Positions 8,641 through 21,769 of a DNA stretch of 38,067 bases are shown here, in pieces. The notes under the pieces are model-generated. The model searched no databases and was not told the DNA's origin. It was given only the letters and a program-made list of their open reading frames with translations. The position numbers and the translations under genes were made by a program. Position 1 is the first letter of the stretch, and every line of letters starts with the position of its first letter. Origin of the DNA: Welwitschia mirabilis (lineage: Eukaryota > Gnetophyta > Gnetopsida > Welwitschiales); the NCBI GenBank assembly GCA_051453625.1, contig JBOZIK010000001.1, positions 228,060,663-228,098,729 of the forward strand. The letters run 5' to 3'.

Positions 8641-10140
8641 TCAAGAAGAGATTTATTAGAGACAAATAGCAAACATAATCTAGTTAAATGAAGAATACAA
8701 ACATATAAGATTTCTTTTTAACATAGAAAATTAGAGAATGTAAATCAAAAGATAAATAAAATTACATGATATAAAAAAAGCTTTGAAAAAAATGGTGTAT
8801 GAAGCCTTCTTTAGTATCCTTCTTTAAGGGAGAAGTGAAAATTTCTTATTATGGCTACAGATCCTAGTGTGGGGAAAACATCCTAAAGCTAGTGGAAAAG
8901 GATGAAATTTGAAATGTGCTACAAATAATAAAGCATAATAGAAGTATAAGCATTTTCATTTTTCAAAAAGTTCTATCTCCAAATAGGAAACTTTGGAAAG
9001 GATGCTTTTAACAAGGTTCCTAAGGAAGGAGAGGTGTCATATGCTTGAAATAATATAAATGTTATCACAATGCCACAATTAAAAAAAAAAAAAAGGTACA
9101 AATATATAGGATTATAGGTTAATCAAATTTTCTAATATTATTTAATAGCTCTTATTAAAAGTTTTAATAAGAAGAACTTAGTTGTATCTTGCATCAGTGA
9201 TGCATTATTCAAACTATATGGGATATTTAGAAGACAAAAGCATCCACAATTAGATAATATTAATCATGAATTATTTCATACCCTTGAAAAGAAAAAAAAT
9301 AGATTTGTGTTGTAAAAGTGGATATGAAAAAGGATTATGATAGGATCATGCAAGCTAACAGATTCCTAGAAAATTTCACTAATCTAGATTTGCAAATGCA
9401 AAGATTAATCAAAATTATCATTAAGATGAATCAAAATATATATGGTTTATTTGGAATAAGTAGAGGACTATGGTCAACAGTTATCCTCTTATCTTATAGC
9501 TTTTTTATATCCTTAAAAAGCTTAAAAGAATACATAAATAAAGGAGGAGAGGAACTTAACTTCCATGGTATAAACATTTTATGTAACCAATTTGTAGGTA
9601 ATACCATGATGTTTTAAAAGGCTAACACTAAGTGGATCTAGGCTATCTAATAGGGCTTAGGAAAATCTCTATGAAAGTTAAGGATGAGAATTAAAAAAGA
9701 TTAGTGTATTGCATTAATACATAGAAAATTATATAAGAAGCAATTAATAAAACCTTAAAGGTATAAATAGAAGAGGAGAAGGACGTGTATATTTGTAGAT
9801 TCCATTGTTTAAGTGTAAACATGTAGCAACTTGAAATGACCTCTTATAAAATCTAGTGGAAAAAACTAAATAATTGGAATTTAGCATTATTGTCTAGTAA
9901 AGTTAACATAATTTTGGTAGACATGATCTTTACATCAATAGAAAGATACAGTTTAGCAATAAGAGTTTTACTTAGAAAGATAAAAATTGTAATAAATAGA
10001 ATAGTTCACAAGTTCATCTAGGAAGGAGGGAAAGGAGGAAATAGAAGGAATGTAGTGACATGGAAGAAAATAGGGAAACCTATGGAATCAAGTGCATGGA
10101 ACATTTAAGATGTAAAGGAAAATATGTTTATGACCTCATA
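8640..10140 (+). pseudogene. LINE ORF2 relic, reverse transcriptase, catalytic box lost
   Basis: RQIANIIWLN-like text near 8665 (with a stop) is the conserved pre-RT segment (WRQRSxxxWLKEGDxNTxFFH). The 99-codon open stretch 9318-9617 begins with DMKKDYDR (the DxxKAYD motif), then ISRGLWSTVILLSYSFFI (SRGLRQGDPLSPYLFI) and ends QFVGNTMMF. That end is the FADDTMxF catalytic box with both Asp residues replaced (FVGNT at 9591-9605). Thumb/connection text follows near 9900-10100 (KVNIILVDMIFTSIERYSLA, then EGGKGGNRRNVVTWKKIGKP), the usual LSLAGR...W-K-x-x-x-P region. RT would copy element RNA at the nick; this copy is dead. Confidence 0.88.
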
Positions 10141-11100
10141 CAATATTATTGAGAAAGTAAAAGCAAGGGCATTCACTCCATAAATTACTAAGACTAGGAA
10201 GCATTATGGGGGATTTCTCCTTCTAGCTAGTCCTATGCAAGGGCAGAAGGGAATTAGAAAATAGAACCATGTTACAGCTAAATGTAGGTAACATATAATT
10301 TTAGGGCTCAAGAATCCTAAACAAAAGGGTACCATAAGTATTATGAGGAAATAGTAACAGTAAAACTGTCATTGCAAAGAAAATTAGGTACGAAGATCAA
10401 GAACCATTAATGTAGGGGATATTTTCTAAGAGCAGAACATAAGTAATAGACCTAAAAATCAACGTGATAAAAGCATGTTAAGATCTTGGATACCAAATGC
10501 TGATGAAAGATTAGATAAAAGGTGAATTAGTGATGAAAAAGTGATGATTAAACAATTTTGAATTACAAAGCATGGTATAAATCCTCTTTTGTGATGCACA
10601 TAATAAAGGAGTGTAATGAGAAAATATGGCATACTGAATTAGCTCATCTTTAAGGAAAAGTTTTTAACAATAGAGAACCTAAGGAAGAGAGGATCCAAAT
10701 TATGAAATTTTCCATGGCTTACATATAGTTGATATCTATGAAATACCTATTTTCCATTTTCCAGTTGCTAAAGTATTCTTGACAAGTTTCAAATGGTGAG
10801 GAGGTTGGCAAGAGGTGTGTAGCATAAGGGTTAATAACCTAGAGGTGGTTCCCTAGTTAGAAATATATAAGAGGATCTTTAGTGGAGAAAATCCCTTAGT
10901 GAAGGAGATCTTAAGAAAGATATGTAAGAAATTAACCCAGAAAGCAACCATTAGAAACATGAGTAAGTACATGTGCTTTATGTTAACTAGTGTGGAGTAA
11001 TATTAGAGCAATGAAAAAATTTAAAGATTCATTTAGAACATGGGGTGAGTGCTACTTATAGAGTTGAAGGGGTTATAAACCCTTAGGTCAGACCATTTTG
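10140..11100 (+). pseudogene. Probable LINE ORF2 C-terminal (post-RT) remnant
   Basis: By position this should hold the linker and the zf-RVT segment of ORF2. Base composition and the purine-rich strand continue unchanged from the RT region, but I can match no stretch with confidence. There is no convincing RNase H. The 3' end and poly-A tail are not identified. Confidence 0.35.
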
Positions 11101-11329
11101 TAAAGAGTAGTAAAGGTGTCATTTAGTAGAAATAAATCATAATCACATTAGAGCTAATTACAAAGGCTATAAGGCTAGGATTAATAAGATACCTCATTTT
11201 ATTATCATTTATCAAATAAAATGATGTATATCAATTTTTTAATTGTAAGGCACTAATAGGAAAAAAAAGGTTACATTAAGAAGGTAAAGTCATAAAGTCC
11301 TTAGAATTTAGTTAAACAGTTTATTGATA

Positions 11330-12165
11330 CATACAAGGTTTAGAATGGTAACAATTTGAAATTAAAAGACTTGCATTTCAACTTTCTACTAGCGTTAAGA
11401 AATGGGTGAAAGATAAACCTCACATAGTATTTCATTGCAAATTTAAAGTAAAAGATTTACAAAATGCATTACGGATTAATTTAAAAATTAGTTAAGTTTC
11501 TGAAGATCCTTAAGGGCTATAGTAAACCCAAGGAAGCTCTTAGGCAAAACTAGAAAAGGATAGCACTAATTTAGAGGGAAAATTATAGAGTAGTAGAACA
11601 CATAAGAGAAAAAGTTTAGATAAGAAGAATGGGAAAAGGAAGAAGATAGAAGATAGATTGGATCACACAAAGTAATAAGAGCATTAGGAGTAGAAGAAGG
11701 ATGATAATTCAAAGAAGGTTAAGAGAGATACTCCCATAAAATATTTGTAATCCATGATAACAAAACTAAGGGAATCTAAAGAATGTCAAAGCATGTAGGG
11801 ATGGGAAAGGAATGTGAGATAAAAAAAGAGATACAAAGAGGATTAAGAGTAAGGAACAAAGAAGAGTAGGGATGGATGAAAATATAGTTAGACATCCCAA
11901 AGAAAATTAATCAACAGAAGATTCAAGAGAGTAAAGACCCAACTAGTATAGAAGAACTAAGAGACTAAAAACTTGGAATAACATCCAATAATAACTCTAA
12001 TAGTAACAACCCTAAATAATCTTATAATAAAGAGGAAATAGATGAAAATGTAGAGGAGGAAGAGGTAGACTTTAAAAAATTCATCCTAGATATGAGGTGG
12101 ATAGATCATTATATGGAGTTGTGGATGCAGCCAGGGGTACCAATTAAACAAATGATTAAAACAAA
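11330..12165 (+). pseudogene. Unrecognised coding relic, Lys-rich then Glu-rich
   Basis: Several + strand stretches read like protein: KKWVKDKPHIVFHCKFKVKD near 11400, a basic run near 11600 (RKSLDKKNGKRKKIEDR), and an acidic end just before a 10-N gap (EEEEVDFKKFILDMRWIDHY, about 12050-12110). TAG and TGA stops and frameshifts interrupt it. I do not recognise the family. It may be an accessory or ORF1-like part of a second element nested beside the LINE, or a captured gene. A link to the LINE is not shown. Confidence 0.3.
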
Positions 12166-12175
12166 NNNNNNNNNN

Positions 12176-15100
12176 AATTGATAAATGATGCTATAATAAA
12201 ACCTTGAAAAAAGAGACATATAAAAGAGGAGATGATAAACAAAAATAATCAAGTTAAAGATAGCTAATGATGTCTAAGTAAATAAGAGACTAAGCAAGAT
12301 GTACTACTTTCTTCATCGTGAAGCTTTTCTATAATAATATGGAAGGTGATACTAAACTTGGATAAGAAAGCTATATATGTTTATTTGTTTTTGTTTTTGG
12401 AATAATATAGTCAAAAAATCTATAAACTATGCTTTTGATTTAAAATACTTTAAATATAGAACACATCATGAGGGGTTCCCCCCCACCTGAAAAGTAATTT
12501 TTTAATTTTTCTTTTTACTAATATACATGATCTTTTATTCCCCCTAAAAAAAGTTTTAATAAGTCTCATAAATTATATTTGTAATGAACCTATTCCCTTT
12601 GAATTTAAATAGGTTTCATACACAATAAGAAACTTTAAAATTTAGATCCATACTTTCAACTAACAATGTAAAAATGTATGATGACACAAGCATACTTCAT
12701 ATTTATTCCTTTTTTAAGTACTAATAAATGGCAAAGATAAACTGAATTATTTTCATATAATTGATGTAAGCATTATAATACGTATTATTTATAATGTTTC
12801 AAATGTCCAAACATATTAAGAAAATAATAAGGGAATTTATACTTAATAAGAGTAAAATATTTCTTTACAAATTGATATATAACTTACATTGAAATTACTA
12901 TTTTATTTCTATCAATATAATTAATGGCTTTGAGATGTTATAGAATAAAGGTTAGTTTTTATTTGCATAAATCCATATTATTTGAGTAATTTATTTTGTC
13001 TTTGTAAAGATAATATTATGTTGTAAAATAATACCACCATTTCCTATACCCTAGAGTTCACTTGCTTTAAAGGTTTCATAGTAAATGCATTTCATGGTAG
13101 TTTTTTCTTCATATGTTAAATCCTTTTAGTATTTGAATTTAATTTATTCCTTTTTTTCCTTTCCTTTTTATTTTTTTCATTATTTTCATCTTATTATTAT
13201 CTACTTTAATATTTTTTAGACTTCCTAATTCTTTAGGAAAATGTAAGACATTTTTCTTAAATATTGAGGAGGTATAAGACCAATTTAAGAAAATTTTAAT
13301 TAGAGCTTGATATTTATGCTTTTGTGAAAGTTCAATAAATATTAAAAAAATGATAAACTTCATGTGAATTTTATAAGAGTTTATCTTTAAAAAGCTATAA
13401 CTAATGAAAAATTGTATACTGAATGTATAAGTAAAAGAATTTTAATAAAGTAATTTTAATTGATGAAAAATGTTGTCTACATACATACCTTAAAGTGTAA
13501 AGCTTAAAAAAATGTAGGCATTACAAGCTTTTGACAAAGAACTTTGACTTTAAAATTTATTAAACTTGGTATGTTAATACTAAATTTAAAATAATTTCAA
13601 AGTAAAAAACTTTAGGCTTAGTCATGATAAATTCATTAAATAATATGAACACATCTAGATTTAATAAAAATAAAGGGATTTTTTAATTTTTAAATATTTT
13701 ATTAATTTATTAGTAATAGCTATTAAAAATGTCATATTTTTAATAATCTAAAGTACTAGCTTTTATTTAAGCTAGGGTGATTTCTTGTTAAATGTAAAAG
13801 ACTTATCCATAAGTGTATATCTTTATGTCAAAACTATTTATACATGTAAGATGTAAGGCAATTTCTCATGATTAAAAAACCCATGATGCTAGAAAGAAAA
13901 GCCTTTCTAAACATACATTAAGCTTATTAAAATATTGTTTCTATAATTCCCAATAAAAATCATATGAGATATGCTATCACATGTAAGTTTTAAACTTTAT
14001 ATGACATTAATGTATACAATTGTACATTGGAATTTCTTCCTTTCCTAATTTTTCAAAATGGTTCTTCTCTTTCCCTAGCTTTTATATAACAATTTCTTGA
14101 TTGTATTTAAGCATTCTTGAGTGATTGGAAATGTAATCTTAAAGTATTTATTACTATAAAAGAAAAATAGAGATTTTAAGTTCCACTAATGTGTGGGAAA
14201 ATATAAGAAGAAAAGCTGTTATTGTTCTATGTTGGATCTGCTAAGCCTTGTAAGTATAACCAAAGGTGAAGATGTTTGAAACTATTTCTAATAACTTCAC
14301 TCATTAAGACTTATTACTTCTTAGTTATCTTTTAGATTTGGGTTATCTATTTGAAATCCTAGAAAGAGTTTTCTTAATTTGTTATTATATGATTACATAC
14401 ATAATAGCTCTGACTACATCATAGGCTTTAGATATAATATTTTAGTTTATTATTTTTAGAGCTTTTAAATTTAATAGAGGCTATAGCTTATAAGTATTTT
14501 CTAATAGTATTTTAATCTTTTAGTGGATTGTGTAGTAGATTTAGAGATCTACATCTTCTTGAATAGCCTTTGTAACATTTTAGGTGTTTAAGCTTGTAAA
14601 TTTATTTTGAGTTTTCTTATTTGCTCTTTTTCACCTTTTCTTCTTTATCTTATTTTACCATAAAATATAATAATTTTAATTTAATAAAATAAATCTAAAT
14701 TCTAGTCCCTAAAGTATTAGAATATTTACTAAGTAAATGTTTACTCCATAATAGAATTATAAAGCACACATTTTTGGTAGGTTATTTACACTAATATTCT
14801 TATTTTTATCTCATTTCTCAAATTCATTTCCTTTTATTTAATAGTCTCTTTACTTATAAATATTATCACATTAGAATAAATCTTGTTATATTGTTAAAGA
14901 ATTCAAAATCCCCTTTTTTGAATTAAGTTTGTAAAGCTGTTTCTTCCTTTTATTACATGTTGTTTACTTGATTCATTCATTAATCTCACTAGCTTAGGTT
15001 TTTAAGGATATGATAGTGGTAAAATTAGAAAGATTCCACATCTTGATCTTATTAATGAAGAGGTTCTAAGTATTTTTCTATAAGCTATAATCAACAAGAG

Positions 15101-18100
15101 AAAAATCACTATGATAAGAAAGAGAATACATCATTTGATTTGTTTTCATTCTAGCAATTTTTCATTAAAGATATGTTCATGTGATTACAACTTACTTCTA
15201 CATATTGTAACATTTTTGTACAAAGATTTGCAATATGATTTTGTGTAAATGATGAGAAAAAGAAAAGCTAAAAGAAAGAGACTCACTGGGAAGAATGCTA
15301 AGCAGGGTTTATGTAATTTTGCAAAAGAAAAGATTTATTAGGGAAAATGTTAGCAATTAGTAAACACCAAAACCTTTCATAACAAAGCTCTTGATTCAAC
15401 CATTATTGATTCAAATTTATTTAAGATCTTTTGAGGAATCCCATTAGCTTTTAAATGTTCTTTAAGAAGTAACAAAACATCAAATTCTATTCCTAAACTT
15501 TGTCTTTATCTTATTATAATGTCCCATTTTCATTCAATAAAGTTAGTTTAGAAATAAGTAGTGTTTATGAGGATGTACCAAACTTGTTCAACATAATATA
15601 TTAAAAGTATGTGATTTAGTATTGAGAAATATAAACTTGTTCCACCTAATGTGATAATATTGTAATTCTTAGTATTTAATTTTTTAAATTAACTAAATAA
15701 GATTTCATAAAATAAATAAATAAATAATATAATTAGAAAAAGCATAAGAAAAATCAAGAAACAAATAAACATGTAAATATCTTAATTAGTAAACATTACT
15801 AGTAAATAATTAATTAATAATTAGTAGTTAATCAAGATTACTTAACTATGAACATTGGAAAAATCTAATGGAAAAAGCATATGAAAATGATGAAAGTGAT
15901 GTGACATGAAAAAGATATGAATCTCTGGAAAAGATGGGTAAAAGAGGAAAAGAAAAGGTTGCATAAAAAAGAAAGGCATAAAGAGATATTTTTCAAGAGG
16001 AGAAGACATCCTAAAGATAGAAATGCATCCTTTCTCTATCAAAAATTTCCATATTTTCAAACTTCTATGTGAATTAAGAGATAATAGTAATGTTTTTACA
16101 GAGGCAAAATATTTTTAATTTTCATTAATAATAGAAGTTTTAAAACATAAACTATCTCTTTTTACCAAATTTTATAGATATGCCACATGCCTACCCATGT
16201 GAGAAATAAAAATAGAAATATCCTTAGGTGGAAAATAAAGAAAGAAAGTACTATGTTATTTATAAAGTTATATTAAATAATATTTATGTTATTTATATGT
16301 AGCCTTCTTATATTATAAAAAGTAACATTTGATCTAAGTTTATGATAATTGCTAGTCTATCTTGTTCTAAGTTAATAGAATTATAATATAATTTTAATTT
16401 CTTAAAGTTTAAATGTATTATTGTTAAGTGACTATAAGTGGATGAATGGATATTCCAAATGGGACATGACAGAAAAAATCATAGATAGTTTTTATACTAC
16501 ACAAAATGTGATTATCCAACTTTTTATTAGCAAAGTCTAAGAACATACTTTTATATTGATAAATATGCTTAAAAACCATTCCTTATCCAACTACCACAAC
16601 AAATCATTAGGAATTATAGAAACTTCTAGGTGATGATTTTCACCTTCACTAATTACATTCTATGCTTTCTTAAAATATTTTTTTATGTATTTTAAGCAGA
16701 ACAATATAGTCATAATATTATATAAGAAGTCTAAACTTATGTGTAGTTAGAATTTCATTGAACATTTATACGCATCATTGGTCTTTGTGGTTGCATTAGT
16801 AGGGATAGGCTCCCACATATCATATAAAGCATGAATGATGAAATTTTCAATATTAGAATACATTTAGTGATAATTATGATGATGATCTTTATTATGATAA
16901 TAGTATGTGTTTTTGTGTCCTTTATTGGTTGCTATAATTGCATCAAGAACAATAAGACTTTATACAACATATTAAGCATGACTAATGGAGATGGTAATAT
17001 GTGGTGATATTTCTATTATCAATGTTCATGATATTGCTTATTTGTGTAACCTTATGCAAAAAATCTTTCTCAAGTCATAGCTAGGAATCTATGCAATAAG
17101 TCTAAGGCCATACTATTGTAGAATAATGACAATATAATTACTATGTTGATGTCATTTCTCCTTTTAATATGAGATTATTATGTTTTCTTCTAATAATTTT
17201 AGTTCTTATGCTATAACTTAATGAAAACTAGTTCTTGAAAGTTTTAATTGAATTTTAGCATATGTTTAATCATTATAATATTTATGTCTTGCTTACTAAT
17301 GTACGTTAGTGCAAAGTAATTGCTAAAGATAATTATTTGCATTTTTTTTCTTATTCAAATATATTTAGTAGATAGTAATTAAATAAGAATTTTAACAAAT
17401 AATTAGTCAATATGAATATGTAGCATTACTTGATTAATCCTTTATTTGCTAAGTATATAATAGTATTCTTTCTTAATCCTAACTCTTATATAAAAGTAAA
17501 TGTCATTATTATGATTAAATGGTTTCTTTATTAATTATTTTAAAAAATAAATTATATATATATATATACACTAAAGGTTTAATAATGTTCAATATAAAAA
17601 TAGGTATGTCCTCTCTCTTCACTATAGTTTGCTCTTCCCAATCCTGTGGTGGTGGTGGAAAGTTATTTTTCTCCACTGAATGATAGAGTAGAAGGTTATA
17701 GCATCATGCAAAGCATAGGTCAGACCTTGGTAATTAAAATCCCAACCAACTAATTTCCAAACAATCTATTCAGAATGTGTAGATGGTTGTTAATCTTGCT
17801 ATAACCTAAGAGAAGCTTTGCAAAATAAGAAACATGATCTTCATCATCCAATTGAACTTTGATAGTTGATGATGTCGAAATGAAAACTCTATAACAAGTA
17901 TAATGGAAAAAATAGTAAGGAAAATTTGTAATTCCTGATTCACTTCTCAAAAACTTTAGGAAAACTATTGACAGAAAAAGTATTCCTTACTGTTTTCAAC
18001 ATGGCCTTTGTGCACAACGATCGCAATTGGTTTTATCATCTTCCACACTAATCTATCAACTATAGGGACGCTATGGAAGTTATCATAGCATCTAACCATT

Positions 18101-18390
18101 TCAAAAGTTTAAACATAAATTAAGAAAAAGGCTAAGCAAATTTAAATATCAATTAGATGAAAACTATAATATTAATCAGATGAAAACTATGTTATTGCCT
18201 TTTGACTATTCTCTTCACATCTCACCCACTACCCTACCAATGATTGGAAACTTCTAAGATAACTTGTGGAGGAATTATCAAAAAAAAATAGGTATATGGT
18301 AGATTTTACTTATAGTAGGGATGTTGTGAATGTGCATATAAATGAAGGTTAAGGAAAAATAGAATTATTGTAGGAACAAAATAGAACTTG
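12176..18390. other. Long AT-rich stretch without supported genes
   Basis: Six kilobases with no conserved domain that I can read on either strand. Open frames at 13139-13363, 15842-16060 and 17750-17950 (all minus) are low-complexity Phe/Leu/Ile/Lys-rich frames expected in AT-rich DNA. An (AT)n tract lies at 17553-17569. There may be older element debris, but none is identifiable by eye. Confidence 0.5.
17553..17569. repeat. (TA)n microsatellite
   Basis: A perfect TA dinucleotide run of about 17 bp. Confidence 0.8.
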
Positions 18391-18398
18391 GTAGTCCA

Positions 18399-18641
18399 AT
18401 GAGGATGTCCCAGGTTTTGGAAGATAACTTAGACATGCTAGAAGCTTGAGAAATATCTAACATCCCTACCCCTTCCCAACCATCCTTAGAAGAATCTTTA
18501 AAGAATGTTAGTAAGGTTCTATTAAAACTATTAGAAATCCTTAGTAAAATTAAATTCAAGCAATCCTTAGTGAAATTACACCTAGAAACAAATTACTTAA
18601 GGGAAAATGGTAAGGAATCTAAAGTCAAAATGAGCAGTTGA
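18399..18641 (+). pseudogene. Gag-like or leader coding relic upstream of Gypsy pol
   Basis: A + frame from the ATG at 18399 to the TGA at 18639 has one in-frame TGA (18447-18449). It reads MRMSQVLEDNLDMLEA, then SLEESLKNVSKVLLKLLEIL, which is amphipathic and helix-prone. Its place about 900 bp before the protease relic fits gag. The opposite strand is also nearly open here (18365-18781, one stop), so the strand is not certain. I see no zinc knuckle. Between 18642 and 19557 no domain is readable. Confidence 0.3.
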
Positions 18642-19557
18642 CTGAGTTCAACCTTGACTTCTGTAAGAATTCTATCAATGAGGAGTGATGTACTCTTTAT
18701 TAGTTTAATTCTGGTCAGCTTAGACTGCATAGTAACTAGTAATTCATCAATAAAAAGCAGGCTTTTAGGAATCAAAATCAATCCAAGTTCAATAAACCAT
18801 TTGGTTCTTAAGTATTTTTTTTTTTAACAAGTAGTTTGAACAATAATTATTTTACTAGGTCTCAATTTTCAAACCTCCAAACGCAATCTCTTGTCCTCTC
18901 TGATCACTATTATTCTGAGTCAAATGCCCCATATCTAACCAATCACATTACAATATAACTAAAAAATTTTTAACAATCAAACAAAAAACACTTGACAAGT
19001 AAGAAAAGATGATGAATTAAATAAATAAAAACCAATCTTATGGAAATCATGTCATAATTACTTTATGCTAGCTATAGAAGCTTTGGTAAATCATCATCAA
19101 ATCCTTAACCCAACTGAAACATCATCAAGGGTAGGTTATTTAGACTTTTGAGGAGTGGATTAAAAACCAATCAACCAATTTGGAGGCTAAAAATAAACAC
19201 CTATAAGAACCTGATCATCACTCAAATGAGGAAAAGAATGCCCCATCGCATTAGGTAAATCCTAAATGAAACCACCATTTTCTAAATGGTTAAAGAAAGA
19301 TTAAGGTATAAGTGAGAAACTTGAATCAATACTTAAGGAAGCCACAATTCCTATATTCCCAAGGAAGCTTTTGAGTAATAATAAAAAATATGAGAAGGCT
19401 TGAAAATATTTAGTTAATAGAAATAAAAAACATAAGCTACTTTGAAATGTTTATTTGGTCAATTAAAATTTCTTACAACTGTTCAAGCAAAACCCCAAAT
19501 AGAGAGACCTAGGTATTGAAATCTTTAAGAGGAGTTGCAAATAAATGAACAAAGACC

Positions 19558-19765
19558 TAGTTGTGCAATTTGATAAGGGAATTTATCCCACTGATTTTAT
19601 AGTGCTTATAGTATAAAGATCCATTGGGTATCCTCTGATTTTAGGAAGTCCTTGATTAGCTGTGATAAAAGGCACAATAAGAACTATGAGTGGTGTGCTA
19701 TCTTTACAAATTGGGAGTGAAACGTTTGACATTAAGGTTTATGAGAAATCCTTAAATAAGGAGGA
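19558..19765 (+). pseudogene. Gypsy aspartic protease relic, C-terminal half
   Basis: VVQFDKGIYPTDFIVL, then PLILGSP and SLQIGSETFDIKVYEKSLN correspond to the plant Gypsy protease end (VDKFxFPxDFVVLD...PLILGRPFLAT...L.VGxExxxF.V). The ILGRP motif keeps its core as ILGSP. The DTG active-site segment, expected about 150-200 bp upstream, is not readable. At least three stops are present. Confidence 0.75.
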
Positions 19766-20264
19766 GAAAGACAAAGGATTAGAGAATGTGAAGTCCCTTA
19801 ACATTATAGGTAGCAAGACAAAATAATAAATACTTCTAATCTCTAAAAATATATCCTCTTACCACGTTTCTCTCTTGAATTGAAATGTGTTAAATCTTCC
19901 TTGAATGCATGCAATATTTGTAAGCTCACTAGGGATATTCTAAAATTAAGTGAACTAAACAAACAACTTACTTTAGATAAAGAATTTCAAATTAGCCATG
20001 AAAATGAGAAGTGAAAAGTATTCTCCATGAATAACAATTTGTTAAGTAAAAAGGGTGTGTCAACTAAGACACCTAAGACCCTTAATGAGAACAATTATTA
20101 ATTGACCTTAAAAAGTTACACAACTAATCAAAACATGTCTAATGGATAAAACATGAACAAATCACTTGTAATTAGTGCTCTGCTTCAACATGAGCTATAA
20201 GAAATTCAATTGAATTCTTGATGAAAAGATAAAGGCATTTTCTTAGATCCATCAAGATTTGTTG

Positions 20265-21070
20265 ACTGCCCACCCCAACATTGTACAACAAAAAATCTAC
20301 CTAGATGATAACATCAAGCCCATTAGATAATCTCAAACAATATTTAACCGCATCTTAAAACCAGAGTGACAGAGGAAATAACTAAACTTGTGGATGTAAG
20401 AATCATTTATTCCATTACTAACTATGAGTGGGTGACTCCCATCATAACAGTACTTAAAAAGGTGAACAAATGGAAAGTTTGCATTAACTTTTGTAAGCTT
20501 AACCAAGTGAGTAAAAGGGATCATATTTTTTTCTACCATGTGTGGATCAGATTGTCAATAAGACCTATGGAAATAGATTCTATTGTTATTTAAAGGTTAG
20601 AGTAGATATAATCAAATTTATATTTCTCCTAAGTGTCAACTCTTTATCACTTTCACTTCAACTTTTGGGAGCTATGCTTTTTGCAGGATGTCATTTGGAT
20701 TGTCTAGTCCAACAAGAACCTTTCAACATGCTATATGGATATTTTCATAGATATGCTTGATGATTATATGGACTTTTAATGAATTATTTTTATCTTGGAA
20801 GAAAAAAATATTTATTCAAGATGAAAAAAGAGAGATTATTAGTTCATATTGTGTCCAAAAAATGGTATTAAAATGGAAATAACTAAAGTAAAAAAGTTTT
20901 AAGAGCTACAATCCTTAACCACTGTTTAACCACTCAAATATTTATTAGGAGTTAGGACATCTAGGTTTCTATCATAGATTTAAAGAAGGGTATTACAAAA
21001 GTTGCAAACCAATATTATCATTGCTATAAAAGAAAATCCCTTTTATATGACCACCTAGATGCCAAAATGT
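20265..21070 (+). pseudogene. Gypsy reverse transcriptase relic
   Basis: The entry HPNIVQQKIYLDDNIKPI lies near 20270-20320. The frame at 20366-20593 gives EITKLVDVRIIYSITNYEWV and KWKVCINFCKLNQVSKRDH, matching the conserved WV-P...WRVCIDYRKLN-ATRKDHFP blocks. RMSFGLSSPTRTFQHA begins at 20685. In the same frame the catalytic FMDDF box reads FNELF (20775-20789), so both Asp are lost. The GHxVSKxGI segment reads LVHIVSKNGIKMEITKVKKF near 20850. A GVRTSRFL stretch follows where LRSFLGHxxFYRRFI is expected. Several frameshifts divide these blocks. Confidence 0.88.
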
Positions 21071-21099
21071 ATTTGAAAGCTTTCAAAAAAAAAAAAAAA

Positions 21100-21690
21100 T
21101 TACTTTAGGCCTTATTTTTCAAGGATCTAATTAAGACTATGATTTTGAGTTATAAGAGATTGAGTAACTATGCGATGGGGTAGTTTTAAGTCAAAAGATA
21201 GAGAAGAAACACCATATTATTTAATATTTCAATAGTATTTTTAGCCTTATTCAATGTAATTACTATCGGGTATGTGTTCCCATTGCCTAGCCTAATGAGT
21301 AGGTAATTGTGAAGGGTTCTAATTTCCACCTAAGTCATGGATATTAGTGTGATGATAGTAGGCCCAACAATTACTCCACAATTGAATAGGAAAAATTGAT
21401 TGTTATGCTTTTTTTTAGATAAATGTCATTATTATTTGATTGGTTATCATATTTTTTTAATATAAAAATCATATACCCTTAAAATTACTCATTTCTAATG
21501 TGATTTGAATGTTTGTATTTTTCCTTGGACTATTTTTTTCTAGGACTTCAATATCATAATTGCAAAAAAAAATTAAAGTGAAGATTCAATTGCTGATCAC
21601 TTATGCAAAATACTTTTAATAGGTGAAGTCTTTTTGAATGAATGTTTTGATAATTTTATGAATGAACAACGTTTTCTCATGTGGTGATCC
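21100..21690 (+). pseudogene. Gypsy RNase H relic and connection to integrase
   Basis: A YAMG-like segment near 21165 (the CDASDYAMGAVL region, Asp no longer readable) is followed by SQKIEKK. Near 21360-21420 come AQQ, then YSTIE, then LDKCHYYLIGYHIF (the NYxxTEKELLAVVFALDKFRxYLxG region). Near 21590 come SIADHLCKILLIGEVFLNE (xxVADxLSRL) and FMNEQRFLMW. Stops and indels throughout. In an intact element this domain removes RNA from the RNA-DNA hybrid. Confidence 0.75.
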
Positions 21691-21769
21691 ATGATATGCA
21701 AGTACAACTAATTATCTGTCATGCCATAAAACCTCCAAATTATAGACACTATTAGGGAGAAGAGTCTTT

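Larger units (their letters stand above)
6310..11100 (+). mobile_element. Decayed non-LTR retrotransposon (plant LINE, L1-like)
   Basis: Two ORFs in the order and spacing of plant L1-type LINEs are recognisable on the + strand. ORF1 has a DUF4283-type RNA-binding region and a zinc knuckle (6364-7340). ORF2 starts at 7690 with an endonuclease, then RT and a post-RT region. All are broken by many stops and frameshifts. I cannot fix the ends: no poly-A tail or target duplication was found, and the right limit is a guess between the post-RT region and the next relic at 11330. Confidence 0.85.

Noticed and set aside
9079-9094. Poly-A run as a LINE 3' tail
   Set aside because: It lies inside the RT region of ORF2, with RT motifs continuing after it, so it is internal.
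15842-16060. 72-codon minus frame rich in Phe, His and Met
   Set aside because: Low complexity, no neighbours of the same frame, no motif.
18365-18781. Minus-strand frame open for about 139 codons with one stop
   Set aside because: The + strand in the same place reads as an amphipathic gag-like relic in line with the downstream Gypsy pol, so the minus frame is more likely a shadow. The choice is not certain.
20333-20539. Minus-strand 68-codon frame
   Set aside because: It lies antisense to the recognisable Gypsy RT block on the + strand.
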